Source: Cyanoderma ruficeps (Eukaryota; Chordata; Aves; Passeriformes; Timaliidae). Taken from it: DNA of 64,000 nt. Below the pieces are notes generated by a model that saw nothing but the letters and a program-made list of their open reading frames with translations, did no database searches and was not told where the DNA came from. Of the stretch, positions 39,222-52,539 are shown in pieces. The DNA lies in contig VZDJ01000219.1 in the NCBI GenBank assembly GCA_008694505.1, forward strand, positions 11,601,431 to 11,665,430. Reading direction: 5' to 3'. Position 1 is the first letter of the stretch, and every line of letters begins with the position of its first letter. The position numbers were made by a program, and so were the translations under genes.

Positions 39222-39235
39222 ATGCAAATTTGCAA
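39222..39235. promoter_or_regulatory. Overlapping inverted octamer pair
   Basis: ATGCAAATTTGCAA contains a perfect octamer ATGCAAAT overlapping a near-octamer on the opposite strand (ATTTGCAA). Such overlapping POU sites can bind dimers. It lies in intron 7. Confidence 0.35.
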
Positions 39236-39610
39236 TAAGACACAAGTGGCTTCAATTCAAACATGAGTGGCAGCATCCCATGGAGGCAAACGAGCAGCCT
39301 CTGCTGCAGGAGAGGCTGTGGTAACAGAATCAAACAGCATGGCAATCTCTAAGTGACTTTCAAGGTTTTCATAATAAGTGAATGTTTGGGGTTTTATTCA
39401 GTGACACAGCCTGAAAAGTTTCCTCTAAATTAAAACTTGACATGTGTCAGTTCACAAGCAGTTGTGCTTAAACAAGAACAACAAGACAGCTAGGGCACCT
39501 GGGTTTCATTAATTACAATAACATGCAAAACTGTTTAGGTTGCATGAGTGAGTTTTTAGTTCTGAAAAATCAAATCTGGGCAGAGTTCACTCATGACACC
39601 ATCTACTTAG

Positions 39611-39631
39611 TAGTAGTATTATTATTATTAT
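39611..39631. repeat. Short (TAG)/(ATT)n repeat
   Basis: TAGTAGTAGTATTATTATTA is a minor trinucleotide array. Confidence 0.75.
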
Positions 39632-40919
39632 CAGTAACTGGGGCACTGCAGCCTATCCCACCAGAAATGATGACTTATTTTGATGAAGAATTCACAACCA
39701 GACTGAGAATCTGCTCCATGGGGCTTCTGGAATAAAAAGGCAAGGTTGGGCAAAGGTGATAATTCACAACAGCACCAAATGCTGTGTGCAATTGGGCTGA
39801 TGAAACACCGAGATGAAATGATTTTCTCAAGGACAAGCAGGGAGTGTGAAGCGCAGCTGAAGTGCTGTGCAGTACTTGACTTCTCCTCCCCGACTGTCTC
39901 CTTGTGCTAACAGAGACACAACCAACACAGCCAGGGCCAGCACTGCTCCAGCACACACACCCTGCTGCCACTCCACTTGTCACGTGCCTGGACATCTCAG
40001 ACATGCAGAGAAATTTATTTCCTTCCAGGCCAACAACAGCTTTTATGTTAAGACTTATCACACTCCTGCATTTGCAAGCTAAGTTCAGGATAAAACCTCC
40101 TAATTCATTTCTGGTTGTGAGCCTGAATGAAGAGTCACACACAGGTTGCCTGAATCAATACACACTCTGCCTCCTCCCTGTACTGTCCTAACATGTATCA
40201 GACGATAATCAGACAATCCCATGCTGCAGGGGAAAAAAAACAACCCAAACCAACTCAAAAATCTAGTAAGAAAGGAAATTTTCCACAGGACTGCTCCTTA
40301 AATAGTGCAAGACTCATGGCCTTGACCCTTCACTGATTCTCCCATCAAAACCATAATCTGTGTTCTAAGAACTTCCAACAACTTTCGGGGACTGATGAAT
40401 GACAGACCACAAGTTGGGCATATCTGTTGGCAGCTTCAAAGTCCAGCACAAGTAGGGGAATGAAAGAAGGGAATGTCTCCATTTTCGTGTGCATAAAATG
40501 AGTACGGTACCATTTAAATGTATCTGGAAATATCTTATCCTTATGGGTTGTAACCAGAACTTTGGCATTCACCACTGGAGACCTTGTAAGTCACTGGCAA
40601 CAATTCAAAGGCAACTGACAGCAAACACAGCAGCACAGATTTCATTTGGTTCCTGCACAACACTGACCCAAAGACCCAGGAGCACCATAGCATTGAGATA
40701 CTACAAGTACACTTGGTCCTTTTCACTCTAAGAAATGATAAATGAAGCTTGGACTTTGTAGAGCCCAGCTGTTTTATTTTAAGAAGTCTATTGCTAAAAG
40801 ACCAACAAGTTCAAAATTAAAAAAAAAAATAATAAAAAGAAGAGGGAAGAAACAAAAGCAGCTATTGTAAAACAATAAGCCTGGGCACTGAAGAGAATGC
40901 TGTGAGCTTCAATGCCACC

Positions 40920-41060
40920 CTGTATGAGAGTAGGAGTGGTTCACTCGGCTGAAAGTGATTAATTTCTTGAAAATGCTGAGGTCACGCTAATTGACATGAC
41001 CTGTGTAATTAAGCAGTCTCTGTTTACACACGGAAAGCTCAACTGCTGTGAAGCTGGGTT
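40920..41060. promoter_or_regulatory. Candidate conserved block in intron 7
   Basis: AAAGTGATTAATTTC, GAGGTCACGCTAATTGACAT, GACCTGTGTAATTAAGC and CTGGGTTTGCATGACAG form a compact cluster of homeodomain and nuclear-receptor-type (AGGTCA) cores. Confidence 0.35.
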
Positions 41061-41951
41061 TGCATGACAGAATGTCTTTACAAGTCAAGAGATCAACAAC
41101 CTTTCCTATGTCCTACCTCCCCGCCAACACAGCTCCTGATTGCTGTTCTGAGGGAACACGCACAGGCATTTCCATATGAAAATCAGCCTGGAGCCTGGGC
41201 CAGCAGAGCCCCAGCAGAGTGTACATGTTGTGAAGCAAGCTCTGACAGGCCCCAGGGGTGACTGCTCGGACTAAACCCCCGTGCTGGTGAGAGTCCTTTT
41301 CCCACATTCTCTTTCCGTGGTAATGCCCTCTGGAATCACAGGAGAAACGTGACAGAGGGAGGAGTGTGGGGTGAGAAGCTGAGGGCTCTGCCATGCTAAT
41401 GCTGGCTTTTACACTGATTAATTTAATCCCTCTGGCCACATCCCCTCACTTCTGCACTTCCCTGCACAGAGGCAAATAGCACCCTTCTGGCCTTCCAGCA
41501 TTGCTGCAATTAAGCACTTCAACAAAAGACATTCTACATATAAATAATATTGCCACTTACGTAACATTCAACACTTTTTTTGAAGTGCAACAATGCTGGA
41601 AAAGAAGCAAATAAGGTCCTGAGTAACTACAGAAAGCAGATATATTTTGGAGTTGTCTTTCTCCATGTGGTCTGTGGGACAAAGCTCTTGTTTCTTCCTC
41701 AGAATCCTGAGGCAAAGCCCCATGGACAGATTCTACAATATTTCCTCCATGGGCTATTTTCACTCCTCCCACCAAAAGAGAAGGTCCTTTGACTCTTTAT
41801 CCCATATTTTTATTCAGCACATACCCAGGCAAAGCATTATTGCCACAGTCAAAGACCGTGTCTCAATAAAAGGGTTGGAGCAAATATTTCTCAGCGTTGC
41901 CACCACTGAACTCTGCAGCCAGCACTAGGGAAGTGCATGTACAGACCTCCT

Positions 41952-41961
41952 TCCCAAGGGA
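41952..41961. promoter_or_regulatory. Perfect palindromic EBF site in intron 7
   Basis: TCCCAAGGGA, identical to the site at 8387 including the AA centre, lies about 670 bp downstream (in transcript sense) of exon 7. It is a candidate autoregulatory element, on motif evidence only. Confidence 0.35.
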
Positions 41962-42604
41962 CAGAGATGTTCTTCATCCCAAAACGAGTTCTGACATAGG
42001 TGGAGCATAAAAAGATGTCCTGGGCCATCTGAAGCCATGTTGATATTTCAGGTCCCAAGCCTCAGTGCCATAAGATGCAAAGTGGGGAAATACTAGCCCA
42101 AAGCATTGCAAGAAAGAGACACCCCATGGCAGCTTTTTCCAAGTGCTGACTACAGGGATGGACCTTCAGCCCATCAATGCACCTTTATGACTCTTTACCA
42201 CTGCCCAGGAGTGACAAGTGTAGTCATGAGCCTGATTTTATTCATTGCTCTTATACCTTCCTCTGCCCCAGCCAATAAACAAGGTGCTTACACTGTGTCT
42301 GCATGAAAACAAACAGCTCCCCATGGAGAGAGGGATATCTCAGAGCAGGGGAGCCCCACAGCTGAAAACAACAACAAGGTCATTCTGATTTTTCCTTTCC
42401 ATGCTTTCCCTTCCGGTGGAGATGACATTATCTTCAAGAGTGCTCTCTTCCAGAGCAAGAAAACCCAACTACTTCCTGCCAATTCTGCTGTGATAAGAAG
42501 TCCTCAGGCAATATTTTGTGACCTTATGTTTATAGCATCTTCCAGTGAATTGCTAGGTTAGTTTGGGTCAAAGTACTTCTGTCCCTAACAGCTGCTGATT
42601 TTTA

Positions 42605-42733
<129 letters not shown>

Positions 42734-44049
42734 TTAATGTCTTATAAATAGGGTGTAGTGTGTATAAATACGACATCTGCACATTTGGTCCAACAAAGAC
42801 TCATCAGCATCAGCATTCCCAGCTCACACAAATCACCCCCTTGCCCGTCCAAAGAAGGAGTGGAGCTTGCATAGGCCCCAGTCTAGTAAAACATGTGAGC
42901 ACATCCTGAAAATTTAAACACTAATTTCATAGCTGTGTTGTGTCAGAGCCATTAAAGTTTGCAGAGTCAGTCCCTCTGTCACGCCAGGCTCGCTGTGCCA
43001 TCCAGAGCAATGAGGAAAGGACACGTTTTTCAGCACAGCAAAAACGGGACAGAAAAATGCTAGACATGAAAAGCCCCTGGGGTATGAATGGGGTTTTGTT
43101 TTACAAGTTTGCTGTCACCCACAAGTTTTGATTTAATACAAAAATACTGAAAATGTTCCATACAGTTAAAATCTCCCTCCCAGGATTAAACCAAGTGTGT
43201 GCATAAAATCAATGCTCAAATAGTGGTTAGTGGAGCCCAAATCCCTGAGAGGAGAAGGGGGAAGTCTTGGTGAAAAGAATGACTTCATGGAAAAATGAAA
43301 TATTTTTGATGCAGTCTATTTCCTGACCATACACAGTTCACTGAAGTAGCTATATGACCCTGACATATATCTCTACGAAAAGACATTGCCTTTTACAAAG
43401 CCAAAGAAAAAAGCAAACATTTCACTGAAAATATTTCCTTCAGTGTTATGCATCAGTGGACTGTAAACTCATAAAGACAAGTCAGTGAATAATAGTGGGT
43501 TTCAGATTCCAGGCTTCCTCCCTGAAAGCCAAAGTTTATCAGCCTTTTGTCCAAAATAAACTACAGGCTAAGGTCTACTAAAGCTCAGCCGTGCAAAGTT
43601 TAATCCTACAGCAAGTTAAAAGCCCAGTGTAACCAGACAGGGCAGCATTACACATGCAATAACCAGCAGTGACTAAGCAGAAGTTCCTCTGCCCTGTTCC
43701 CACATACAGGAGTGGGGTGGGGAACAGTGTGATCCTGTTTTACTTTAAATCTGAATGTTAACTTTTGCAAGCAGCCCTCTTTTAGCACCCAAACTGAATG
43801 CTAGGTCAGCACAATTTGCACAGACTGTCACCAAGAAAGACAACACTGCAGGGTAAACAGCTTCAGAAAATCCCTTTTTGATGAGCAGCATTCTTTGCCC
43901 TGCTCCAGTTGTGATGCTGCCCCTCAACAAGACAAGTTTCGCTGCTTGTTCCTCCACGTCAAGAAAATCGTACAAAGCAAAAGGCTGCAACGATAAATCA
44001 AAACTACAAGGGACTGTTTTCATTAAAGAAATGCAATGTAATGAAGAGG

Positions 44050-44135
44050 ATTAGCAAGTGTGATGCTTGGGATTATCAAGGGCTAGATCTCCTGGCCCAG
44101 GAAGTCTCTTCTAGACCTGAGCTTCTAAATAAGAG
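44050..44135 (+). mobile_element. Possible very degraded CR1 3' end
   Basis: GGGCTAGATCTCCTGGCCCA followed by GGAAGTCTCTTCTAGACCTG and AGCTTCT resembles the CR1 ending 'actagatgatctcc...gtcccttccaacctgagctattc', but with many changes and no body upstream. It could be coincidence. Confidence 0.3.
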
Positions 44136-44269
44136 CAAGCAATAAAATAAACATCCACCACACTAGAACAGGGGCTTGGAGACAGTGTTTGGTTAAAGGA
44201 AAGAGCAGTGCAAGTCATTGCATTTCTCAATCAAGCAGGTTCTGATATTCAATAATGGAAAGGTGCTGC

Positions 44270-44700
44270 TATTTGCTGTACATGTGAGTCTTTTTAAGCC
44301 GCTAATGGCCAGCTGTGACAGCCTAACTCAGATTGTGTAGAAGGAGCTGTCAGCACAAATCTTGGCATCTCGGATCCAGACAACCGCTTGCCACCAGGCG
44401 AGGGTTTGTACTTGTGCCAGAACGGATTTTGAGAGACAAGCAAATAGGGCATTAATTCCGCCAAAGAGAAGGGAAAAGTGGGGAGAGCTGGGGATCTTAC
44501 ACTTCAGATGATGGCTGTCCTGTCAGCAGCTCGTCATTTAGCTCACGAGCTATGAAGGACACAGACATCAGATCCCTCTTGCCCTAAACCGGCCCTGCCT
44601 CGCCAAACGCTGGCAGGATCCGGAGGCCACCCCTCCACACGAGATTGCTTGCTGAAATAAAAAGCCTGGCCATCTGTTCGGAGGCAAAGACATCCCTGTC
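44270..44700. promoter_or_regulatory. Candidate regulatory block in intron 6
   Basis: Sequence with AGCCGCTAATGGCC, CAGCTGTGACAGCC, CTCGGATCCAGACAACCGC, GGGCATTAATTCCGCC, GCTCGTCATTTAGCTCACG and other CpGs in unique DNA. It is more GC-rich than the other blocks and may hold a distal enhancer. Confidence 0.3.
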
Positions 44701-47700
44701 AGCTGGTGCCTACAGCCTCGAACAGGCCCTTATGTGGCAAAACCTCTCAGAGCCACTCACTCTTTGGGGAGAAGCTGGTGCTGCCCTGGGCTTACCGTGG
44801 GATTTTGGTGGTTTTGCCGAGGGCTGAGTGCAGCAGCTGCCCACCCAGTCTGCCACAGCTCCTGAGCAACACACTGACCCCAGGGAGAGCTGGGCCATGG
44901 AGCAGTTTAAAACAGCTAAAAATTCCTGTCATGGCTTTGCATAGCACACGAATAATGGGCAGTGAGGGTTGGTGGGTTGATTTAAGGGTTCCCCAAAAAA
45001 AGATGGAAAACGCTTTGTGGAGCTCTCTGGAGAAACACTAGGCCTTTCCTCCCCTTACAAAGCCTGAGTTGATGTCAAGTCAAAGGCTTGGAAAATCACT
45101 AAATCACTCTGGAATACAAGAGTTGACTTCTGGGGTCTGCAAAACTCTAGCCCAAAGTTTTGCAGTCTAAATCCATTTGCACTGTGCTATAACCCCCAAA
45201 GGCTACAGAAGTTTCACCAAAATAAACTGCAAAAGAAATGAAGCTCATCTGTTTAAACCTACCCAAAAACCTCAGGCAAGCAACCAAGCAAACAAAACTT
45301 CCTTTGAATTAAACCAACACCAGAAAAAAATTAACTTGCAAAAATAACAGCATTTTCGGAGGAACGCGAAGCTCGCACAGCCAAGTTCACTCACTGCGTG
45401 TTAAGCAAAAAAAAAAAAAGTCACCAGTTTACAGAACACATTCTGCCAAGAGCCGTATTTTAATTCCACTGAAAGACAAAACAAACTATAGGGCTGCACT
45501 TTGTTTTGGAACACACCAGGGCTGGAGTCCCCCCGGCCACACAAAACATCCCATACTCATCCAGGCAAGAGCTGAGCAGCTCCTGGGCTGGCACTGCACA
45601 CCCGGCTGATGGAAACCCCCCACCTTGGCAGGAAGGAGGACGAGAACAGATCAGGGCAAGAGTGGGACAGAGCAGTTTTGTCCATGGGGCTCAGCCCAGG
45701 CTCTTGGTTCCTGCTTTAAACCACTTGTTCAGGTGCCTCCATCACCTCAAGCCTGGTCCTGCCAGCGTTGCTCATTAGCAACACTTCACTCTGCAAATAT
45801 TTCAGATTTGGATTGACAGCCTTGGTCCAGGAGAAGTGCCAACAGAGCTGAGCTCTTTGTAAGCATAAACCTCCATCCCCATTTGCTCACACTGAGCTTC
45901 TTCACAGTGGGTTTTTTTTTTCAATTCTAACTTTCCCCGCATTTGGCAAGACTGTGTACCATTAATGCTAACCACAGAGGATATATAGCATTAATACTCA
46001 CTACTGGGGTCTGAAATTCATTTCCAAGATGAAAAAAAATGTGCAAAACACAGGAGCATCAATAAAATCTTCAACTCTCTCTCCAAACTTGTGTGACTGC
46101 TGAACACCCGCTCTTCTGCCACACAGGAGTCAGTCATCAATTACACTTATTGCTACCATTGAAGGTTTGGGTTTTTTTCATGAATCAACCAAAACATATT
46201 TTCTGACTCCCTTCCTGACTACTACCATCCCTGGTGTGAAGAGCATTTCTGCATGTGGAGCAGAGAAAAAGAATCCAGCTCCATGCAAGTCAGCTCAGGC
46301 CCAGGAACAAAAACTTTACAGAGCACTTGGATTTACCGACTCGCATTGGTGTTAAACCAGAGAATTCCATGCATCACCTTTATCCCACAGAGACATGGCT
46401 GGACTGTAAGGAAGGGAAGTTTGGGGGAAAACCAATTAATTTTAGATTATGTTTAGGTGTCCTGCGATGCTGCTCAGGGCAGGCTGCAAAAACTGCTGAG
46501 GGAGTGAAGTTGCTGAGCAGTTAATCTGTGCCATGCGCGGACTACAAATCCTTGAGTAACTGCAAGGTCCAGTGTAGAAATACATCCTCTGGTTAAATAC
46601 AAACCCCTGGGCTGAATCAGACCCCAAATTAACGTGAACTTCTGTCTGCCAGGCAAAAGCCCTAAAAAATGTGCTATTGGCTGTTCTGGGAATGCTCTCT
46701 CCTTTTGTCACAATTCAATAGAAATTCCTTTTTTGGAGATGATGAAATGTTTTTTTTCTAACAAAATTGCTGCATTTCCAAAAAGATGTTGGTGCCAGTA
46801 GGACTGTGCTCTCACCCTCTGCTAGGGAGGAACTCTACCCCAGGCCTGGTTCCTACTGCTGCTTCCAGCTCCTGAAACCAGCTCTGTCCTCACTCCTGCC
46901 CCATCCATCCTCCGATTCCCCTTGTTCTACTGATGGATCTGGTGAGCACAAGACCAGCTGAAGGTCACTCCACTTGTTCAAAATGCTCCCTGCCACTCCC
47001 TGCTGGCCTCATTGTCCATCCCACCCCAAACCCTTCGGGTTTGTGCAACACTCTCCCCAGCAGCATCCCACTCTTTGACACTACCACAGGGATTTAAATT
47101 AGACACACGGCAGAGATGGAAATCCAAGTAATGAAGACGTAAGAGGATTTTACCTTCCTGCTTTTCTTGCCACTACAAATTAATACTCATGTTTATTAAA
47201 AATAACTCAAGAGTTAAATTAAAGAAAGCAAGCTCTGACATGATCTACGTTGGCTCTTCTGTCACTCCCCTGAAGGAAATTTAAAGGAACTCAAACACGA
47301 AGGCTTAGCAGTAGGATTTTCTTGCCATTGCCACAATAAATACGTCTGTGGGAGGAGAAAAAAATAGTTGGAAAGAAGACCTGCTGCATTCCTGATGCTG
47401 AAGAAAAGCTTGTTTGTTCCTGACACATTGGAGAAGTTGTTCAAGAACGGTTCCTCCATGTGAAAATACGACAGCTGTCATGGTGCCAAGGTCAGCCAGA
47501 CCAGTGGCTATCCAGAGAGTGAGTGCTGGTTATACAGCTCAGACCTGGCTAGGGCAAACAAAACTGACAAAACACACCTTTTCTGTGGCATAAACACATT
47601 TGATAGAAAAAGGGCGACCTCAGACTCCTGTACGAAACACAGCAGCAAGTATATGTGGGTTTGTAAAATTAGTAAAACCAAAATACACGGGCCATGGCAA

Positions 47701-48010
47701 TAATTAGCAACTTTCCATCAGATAAAAGGATTGCATGCCCATTCTGTACGGCACACCAATTCAGCAGAGCAATAAATATGTGCATAAATTTAAATACACA
47801 AGCAGTACTGAAGGAGACAAAGGTACTACTCACATACAGGCCCAGCTCTGCTGTCAGCCGGGTGATGCTGCAAAAACAGTTGTCTCCAACAACCTCTGAA
47901 GGGTATTTTAGCTCTGGTGAAAACTTGGCAGATCAAGAGGTACCAAAGCCAGTACAAGGATGAGCCCAGAGGTCACCAAGGCTGACAGACTCACTGCCAC
48001 TGCTCTGTTT

Positions 48011-48060
48011 GGTTCTGCAGGGCTTTCTCTGCATTGGTTCTGCAGGGCCTCCTCTGCACT
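48011..48060. repeat. 25-bp tandem duplication
   Basis: Two adjacent 25-base units begin GGTTCTGCAGGGC and differ at three positions. It lies just upstream of the CR1 at 48195. Confidence 0.85.
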
Positions 48061-48194
48061 TTTCACACAATTTGTCAATCTATAACTTCTCCTGCAACTC
48101 CCGGTAACTTTTATCTACTCAGTAATTTGTCACTAAAATAAAAATACAGGGAAAATGCAAGTTTATTTGGAAAAGCAAATAATCAAAAGGTAGA

Positions 48195-48433
48195 GAGAGT
48201 AGGTTTAGATTAGATAGTAGCAAAAAACTTGTTCTCTGTGAGGGTGGGCAGGCCCTGGCACAGGGTGCCCAGAGAAGCTGTGGCTGCCCCTGGATCCCTG
48301 GAAGTGTCCAAGGCCAGGTTGGACAGGGCTTGGAGCCACCTGGGATAGTGGAAGGTGTCCCTGCCCATGGCAGGAGTTTGGAATGTGATGAGCTTTAAGA
48401 TTCCGTCCAACCCAAACCATTCTATGATCTATG
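48195..48433 (+). mobile_element. CR1 LINE 3' fragment, best preserved
   Basis: The segment runs from GGTTTAGATTAGATAG through GGCCCTGGCACAGGGTGCCC and GCCAGGTTGGACAGGGCTTG to CCGTCCAACCCAAACCATTC and TCTATGATCTATGA. The terminal octamer-like repeat that primes CR1 reverse transcription is still visible, so this is the youngest of the three copies. It is 5'-truncated to about 240 bp. Overlapping open frames here come from the repeat and are not genes. Confidence 0.93.
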
Positions 48434-49301
48434 AAATGTCCCTTTAGAAACTTCAGTGTGACAAAGTTAATTCTTTTCCCTTTTCAAGTTGTCTCTTCCT
48501 ATGAAAACTCCTATTTTAAAAACTCTTGGAATTTTAAAATTCCAAGCATTGAAAAACTTAGGCTAAAATAAAGCTTTTTTTATTCTTGAACAATAATTCC
48601 TTTAATTTTCCAGCATTTTAAAACTTTACTTGAAGATTATTTTGGGGGGTTTTTTGGGTTTTTTTTCCCCTGGAGGTCTTCTCTCATACAGATCCCTGAT
48701 CATGTCAGGTACCTTATTCACAAAAGAATAATTGAGAATTACACTGATATTTACCAACATGAGGCTGAGCATGGAAATCAAATATAAGCACGGAGACATA
48801 CACAGGTATAAACCTCCTATTACCCACATGTTCACAGCTGGATTTTACTTGGCTCTTTAGTCAATAAACAGCAGTAGCTACCTTTCGTGGCATCTTTACA
48901 ACAGGAAATTTATTCTGCAGAAGAGAAATTAAACCCCAGCTACAGCCATCTAACTCTCTTCTAAACATAACCTCTTGAGTTATCAAACCTCCTAATTAAG
49001 AAAAAAAAAAAAATCCCAAATCTGTTCTCTCTGGATTCAGTGTTCTTACTGATTCCAAATGGAAGCCAAATTAGACAGGCATTTTGCATTTATGGGATGC
49101 TAAGCTATTCAGTGGGTTACAAAACCAACAAACAAACGCCAAATCTAAAAGCATGGAAAATTATTTACTTTACTAGAAAATATGTATCTTCCTCCTGAAC
49201 TGCAGAAAAGGTCCAAGGAAAGCAATGTGATGCAGAGAATAAACCTCAGTAAGTCAGAGCCTGTACTGAAATTCTTCAAGCAGTGCCATAATAACAGAAA
49301 C

Positions 49302-49354
49302 ATAATAATAATAATAGTAATAATAATAATAACAGCAATAATAGTAATAATAAT
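49302..49354. repeat. (AAT)n microsatellite
   Basis: ATAATAATAATAATAGTAAT-type units with AGT and AAC interruptions. Confidence 0.9.
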
Positions 49355-51762
49355 GTTATTTCTGTGAACTTGCTGAGGCTGAGAGCCACAGCACTGTGGG
49401 AGCTCCAGCACTGCCAGGGTTTGCTGTTATCAATACAGTAAATATTCAGTTCAGCACAGCAAATAGCTGAGGAGGCACCCAGATAATCACCAAATCAGAA
49501 GGCAGGACTGCCCAAACCAGCCTTAAATTACTCATTGCTCGCTTCAGCAAGTGCTCCCAGTCACTTTTCCTCAGGTATGTGTGTTCTGCACAGCGAAGCA
49601 CAGCATATCAATTTTTCATCTTGCATCTTCTGGACTCCTCTCTAGATCCCTGATACTGAATTATAATGCATCACAGAAATTTAGAGTAGTTTGGGAAAGT
49701 GTGTTTGGCATTTTCTCCTATGAGTGAGTTAAAATCACATGCAGACTGTTTTGGTTTCTTTTCCCAGACTTTTAACAAGAAAAGAAGGAGATAACACCAC
49801 TGAAAAACAACATCACAAAACAGAATTAAGATTAGTCCAGAGGCAGGTTTGAATGCTCGGTCTTCTGTAATTTAATTTTGCCCCCAGGTCTGACTTCTTA
49901 ATTTTTTTTTCCCTAAAATAGTGAAAACCTGAATTTTTCTGTATCTCCTTACTTGTTCCCAGCTCCAGTATCTAAACATTTTTATTACACTTGAACTGCA
50001 GCTACCTTTCTATCACAAACAAACAAAAAAAACAGTTGGAAGGAGTTTATGCCATCTGTGTGCAGGGGTATTTGTTGGTAGTGGTTGATAACAACTGTTG
50101 TAAATAGTAAAACAGAATTAATAAAACTCACTTTGCTTCCATTTAATCACTTTTCCCTTCAGTATTTCTCCATTTCGCTCCCGTTTCACCCCTCAAATAC
50201 TAAGGCATAAAAGTGAGTTAACTATTTTTAATTTTTACTGAAGACATTACACTTCAGTCACTGGAAAAAACTACAAACCAGCCCTGTGGTCTGTCATAGT
50301 TCACACAATGCCAGTGAATTAGCAGCCCTGCCAGAGTCATACTTTAGCAAAAAGAGCCTCTGTTCAGTGTAAGTGCTGACAGATAACAGCAGTGCTGTTA
50401 TTGCAATATGATACCAGCATTCGCTTCCCCGCTTCCTCAAGGTAAACTCCTGTAACTTTAGCATGGGCACCAAAAAGCAGCAGAGGTATCACAGTCAGGG
50501 GACGTTGGAGAGCAGGGCTAATCCAGCCCTCTGAAGCTGCTTTTCTCACAGCCAACATCGTCTTATACAAGACAAGATCAAGTGCAAAAACGTCGTGGAA
50601 GAAAGTCAATTGCTGCCTTCAGCTCCTGCCCACAACCTGCACATTCCATCCAGGGGTTCCCATTGTTTCATGATATTTCAGAGAATAAAGCCTTCGTTTC
50701 CTTTGCAGCAGGGAGCTCTGGCAGTGAGCACAGGATGCCGAGTGTAGTGGCTATTTTGAGAGCTGGAAGGAAGCGAGAGGCTGTTCAGTGGAAAGGCGGA
50801 GGCACTTGGAGCCGTGTGTGCAGCGGTTCAACAAGAGAAGACGTGCCAGGGGTACTTGAAGGGGATCATGAACTGCCTCTAAGGATAAAATACTGCAGAT
50901 TTGTGTGCGTGTGTGTGTGTGGGGCAAGCAACCCAGACACTGTAAAATTCATTGGGATTTATCACAAATGGGGAAAATTTGTGATGTGCTGGTGAAGAGG
51001 ATCACCCTATTTGTAATGCTGGAGTTGTCATCAATAAATATTGCATATGTCTGCTACCTTTAACATGACATCAAAAGAGCTTAATTAACCTCAGAAATAA
51101 TGACCACTGCAGCAGGCATGTAGAATCCAATCATATCTGCCTATATCACAAGTTTTTGATTAAGTGCTTCAGAGCTTTTGTTAAAGCAATGAGCCTTGAA
51201 TATGTAGGAAAAAGACTTTTGCTGATGGCCTCTTCTGTGTCAGGGAGATGTGGGAAAGGCATTGTAGGCTGCAGCTGCAAAGTTCTCTCTTGCACCTTAA
51301 AGATTCCCGACGCTCAGCAGAAGCAGCTACCTGGAAGTAGCAAGGACACTGAGGAGAACACTTTCATCCTTGCAGAAAGCGTCTTGGGACTTGTTATGAC
51401 TACAGGTGGTCAGACACTTGACTTTGCGTCTCTCCCGAAAGAAGGGCACCTCCAGCAACGCGGCACTCCCCGGTGTGACACCTCCTCAGTAGCGTCTGAA
51501 ATGGAAAGCCAACCTCCCACTGAGCCACCAAACGCTGCTTCTCACACTAGTGAGGCTTTTCCTTAGAGGACTCCTCTTTGAAATAAGAAAATTGTCAGTC
51601 TAGTGATGCAGTGCCAATAACTCCCCAAGTGCTGTTGCTTTTGTATATCCTGAAGGTTGCTTCTAAAAAATGGGTTTCATTACATAACAGGTTACAGCAA
51701 AGTGATGTCTCACGAGTTTTAAATTGAGGTGGTTTTTTTTGGGTTGTTTCGTTTTGGGTTTG

Positions 51763-51779
51763 TTTTTTTTTTTTTTTTT
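51763..51779. repeat. Poly-T run
   Basis: There are 17 T preceded by GGTTTTTTTTGGGTTG, a T/G-rich low-complexity tract. Confidence 0.85.
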
Positions 51780-52539
51780 CACAACTGGACATGGTTTTCC
51801 TAATCTCCATCCAGTCATTTAGAAAGCATGTTCTAATGTTCACCTACATGTCACTTTTAAAGCAAGAGACAGATACGTTCTGTATTCCTTGGTAAAACTT
51901 TTAGGTTATTCTTTAAATTCCACTTCTAAAGCTCACAAAATAATGAAAAAAAGGAGCATTTTTTTTCCTTTTTCTAAGGAAGCTTTGTATCAAATTGAAG
52001 GCAATAATGCACTTGAGATACAGAAACCAAGAATGGAAGTGGAGCTGGCAGAACACCCACAGAACACCTACTTGCCTTCATCCCACAGAGACTTATCCTT
52101 TCAAGGTGTCCAGGCAGAAAATTTTCTGGAATTTTAAATATGTTAATAGCTCAAAGTAATGATGACTCCAAGCCAAAACCTCAAATTGGAAGGTTCCTGA
52201 GCCCCAAGCAACATTCAGTCTGCAGTAGTGAAAGAGTGAAACAAATTCAGATGGGAACACGCAGATCTTTTGTGAAGTTCTCACCTGAGGTTGGCATCTG
52301 AGCAGAAATAACCAGTTCAGACCCCATCTCGGAGGCCCGAGCTCAGGACCAAGAAATCTTTAGAATAAACTGCAAATGCCTTCCTGAAGTGCAAGAGAGG
52401 CTGGTTTCTCTCTTGTTGCAGTGTCTGTTCCCAAACTCCCTCCCACCCATTACCTCTTAAAGGACATTGGCAAATGGCACCCCTTAGGCTGTATAAATCT
52501 CTGCAGAAGGAATGGCATAATTTTTCTCCCATCACAAAC

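Noticed and set aside
39675..40142. Minus-strand open frame of 155 codons
   Set aside because: Cysteine/serine-rich translation with no family likeness, no splice or start context, and overlapping frames on the other strand. Chance frame in intron 7.
44390..44408. CTCF-like CCACCAGGCGAGG
   Set aside because: Two mismatches at key positions, weaker than the site at 63012.
48205..48420. Minus-strand frames of 66-71 codons
   Set aside because: They are antisense translations of the CR1 3' end.
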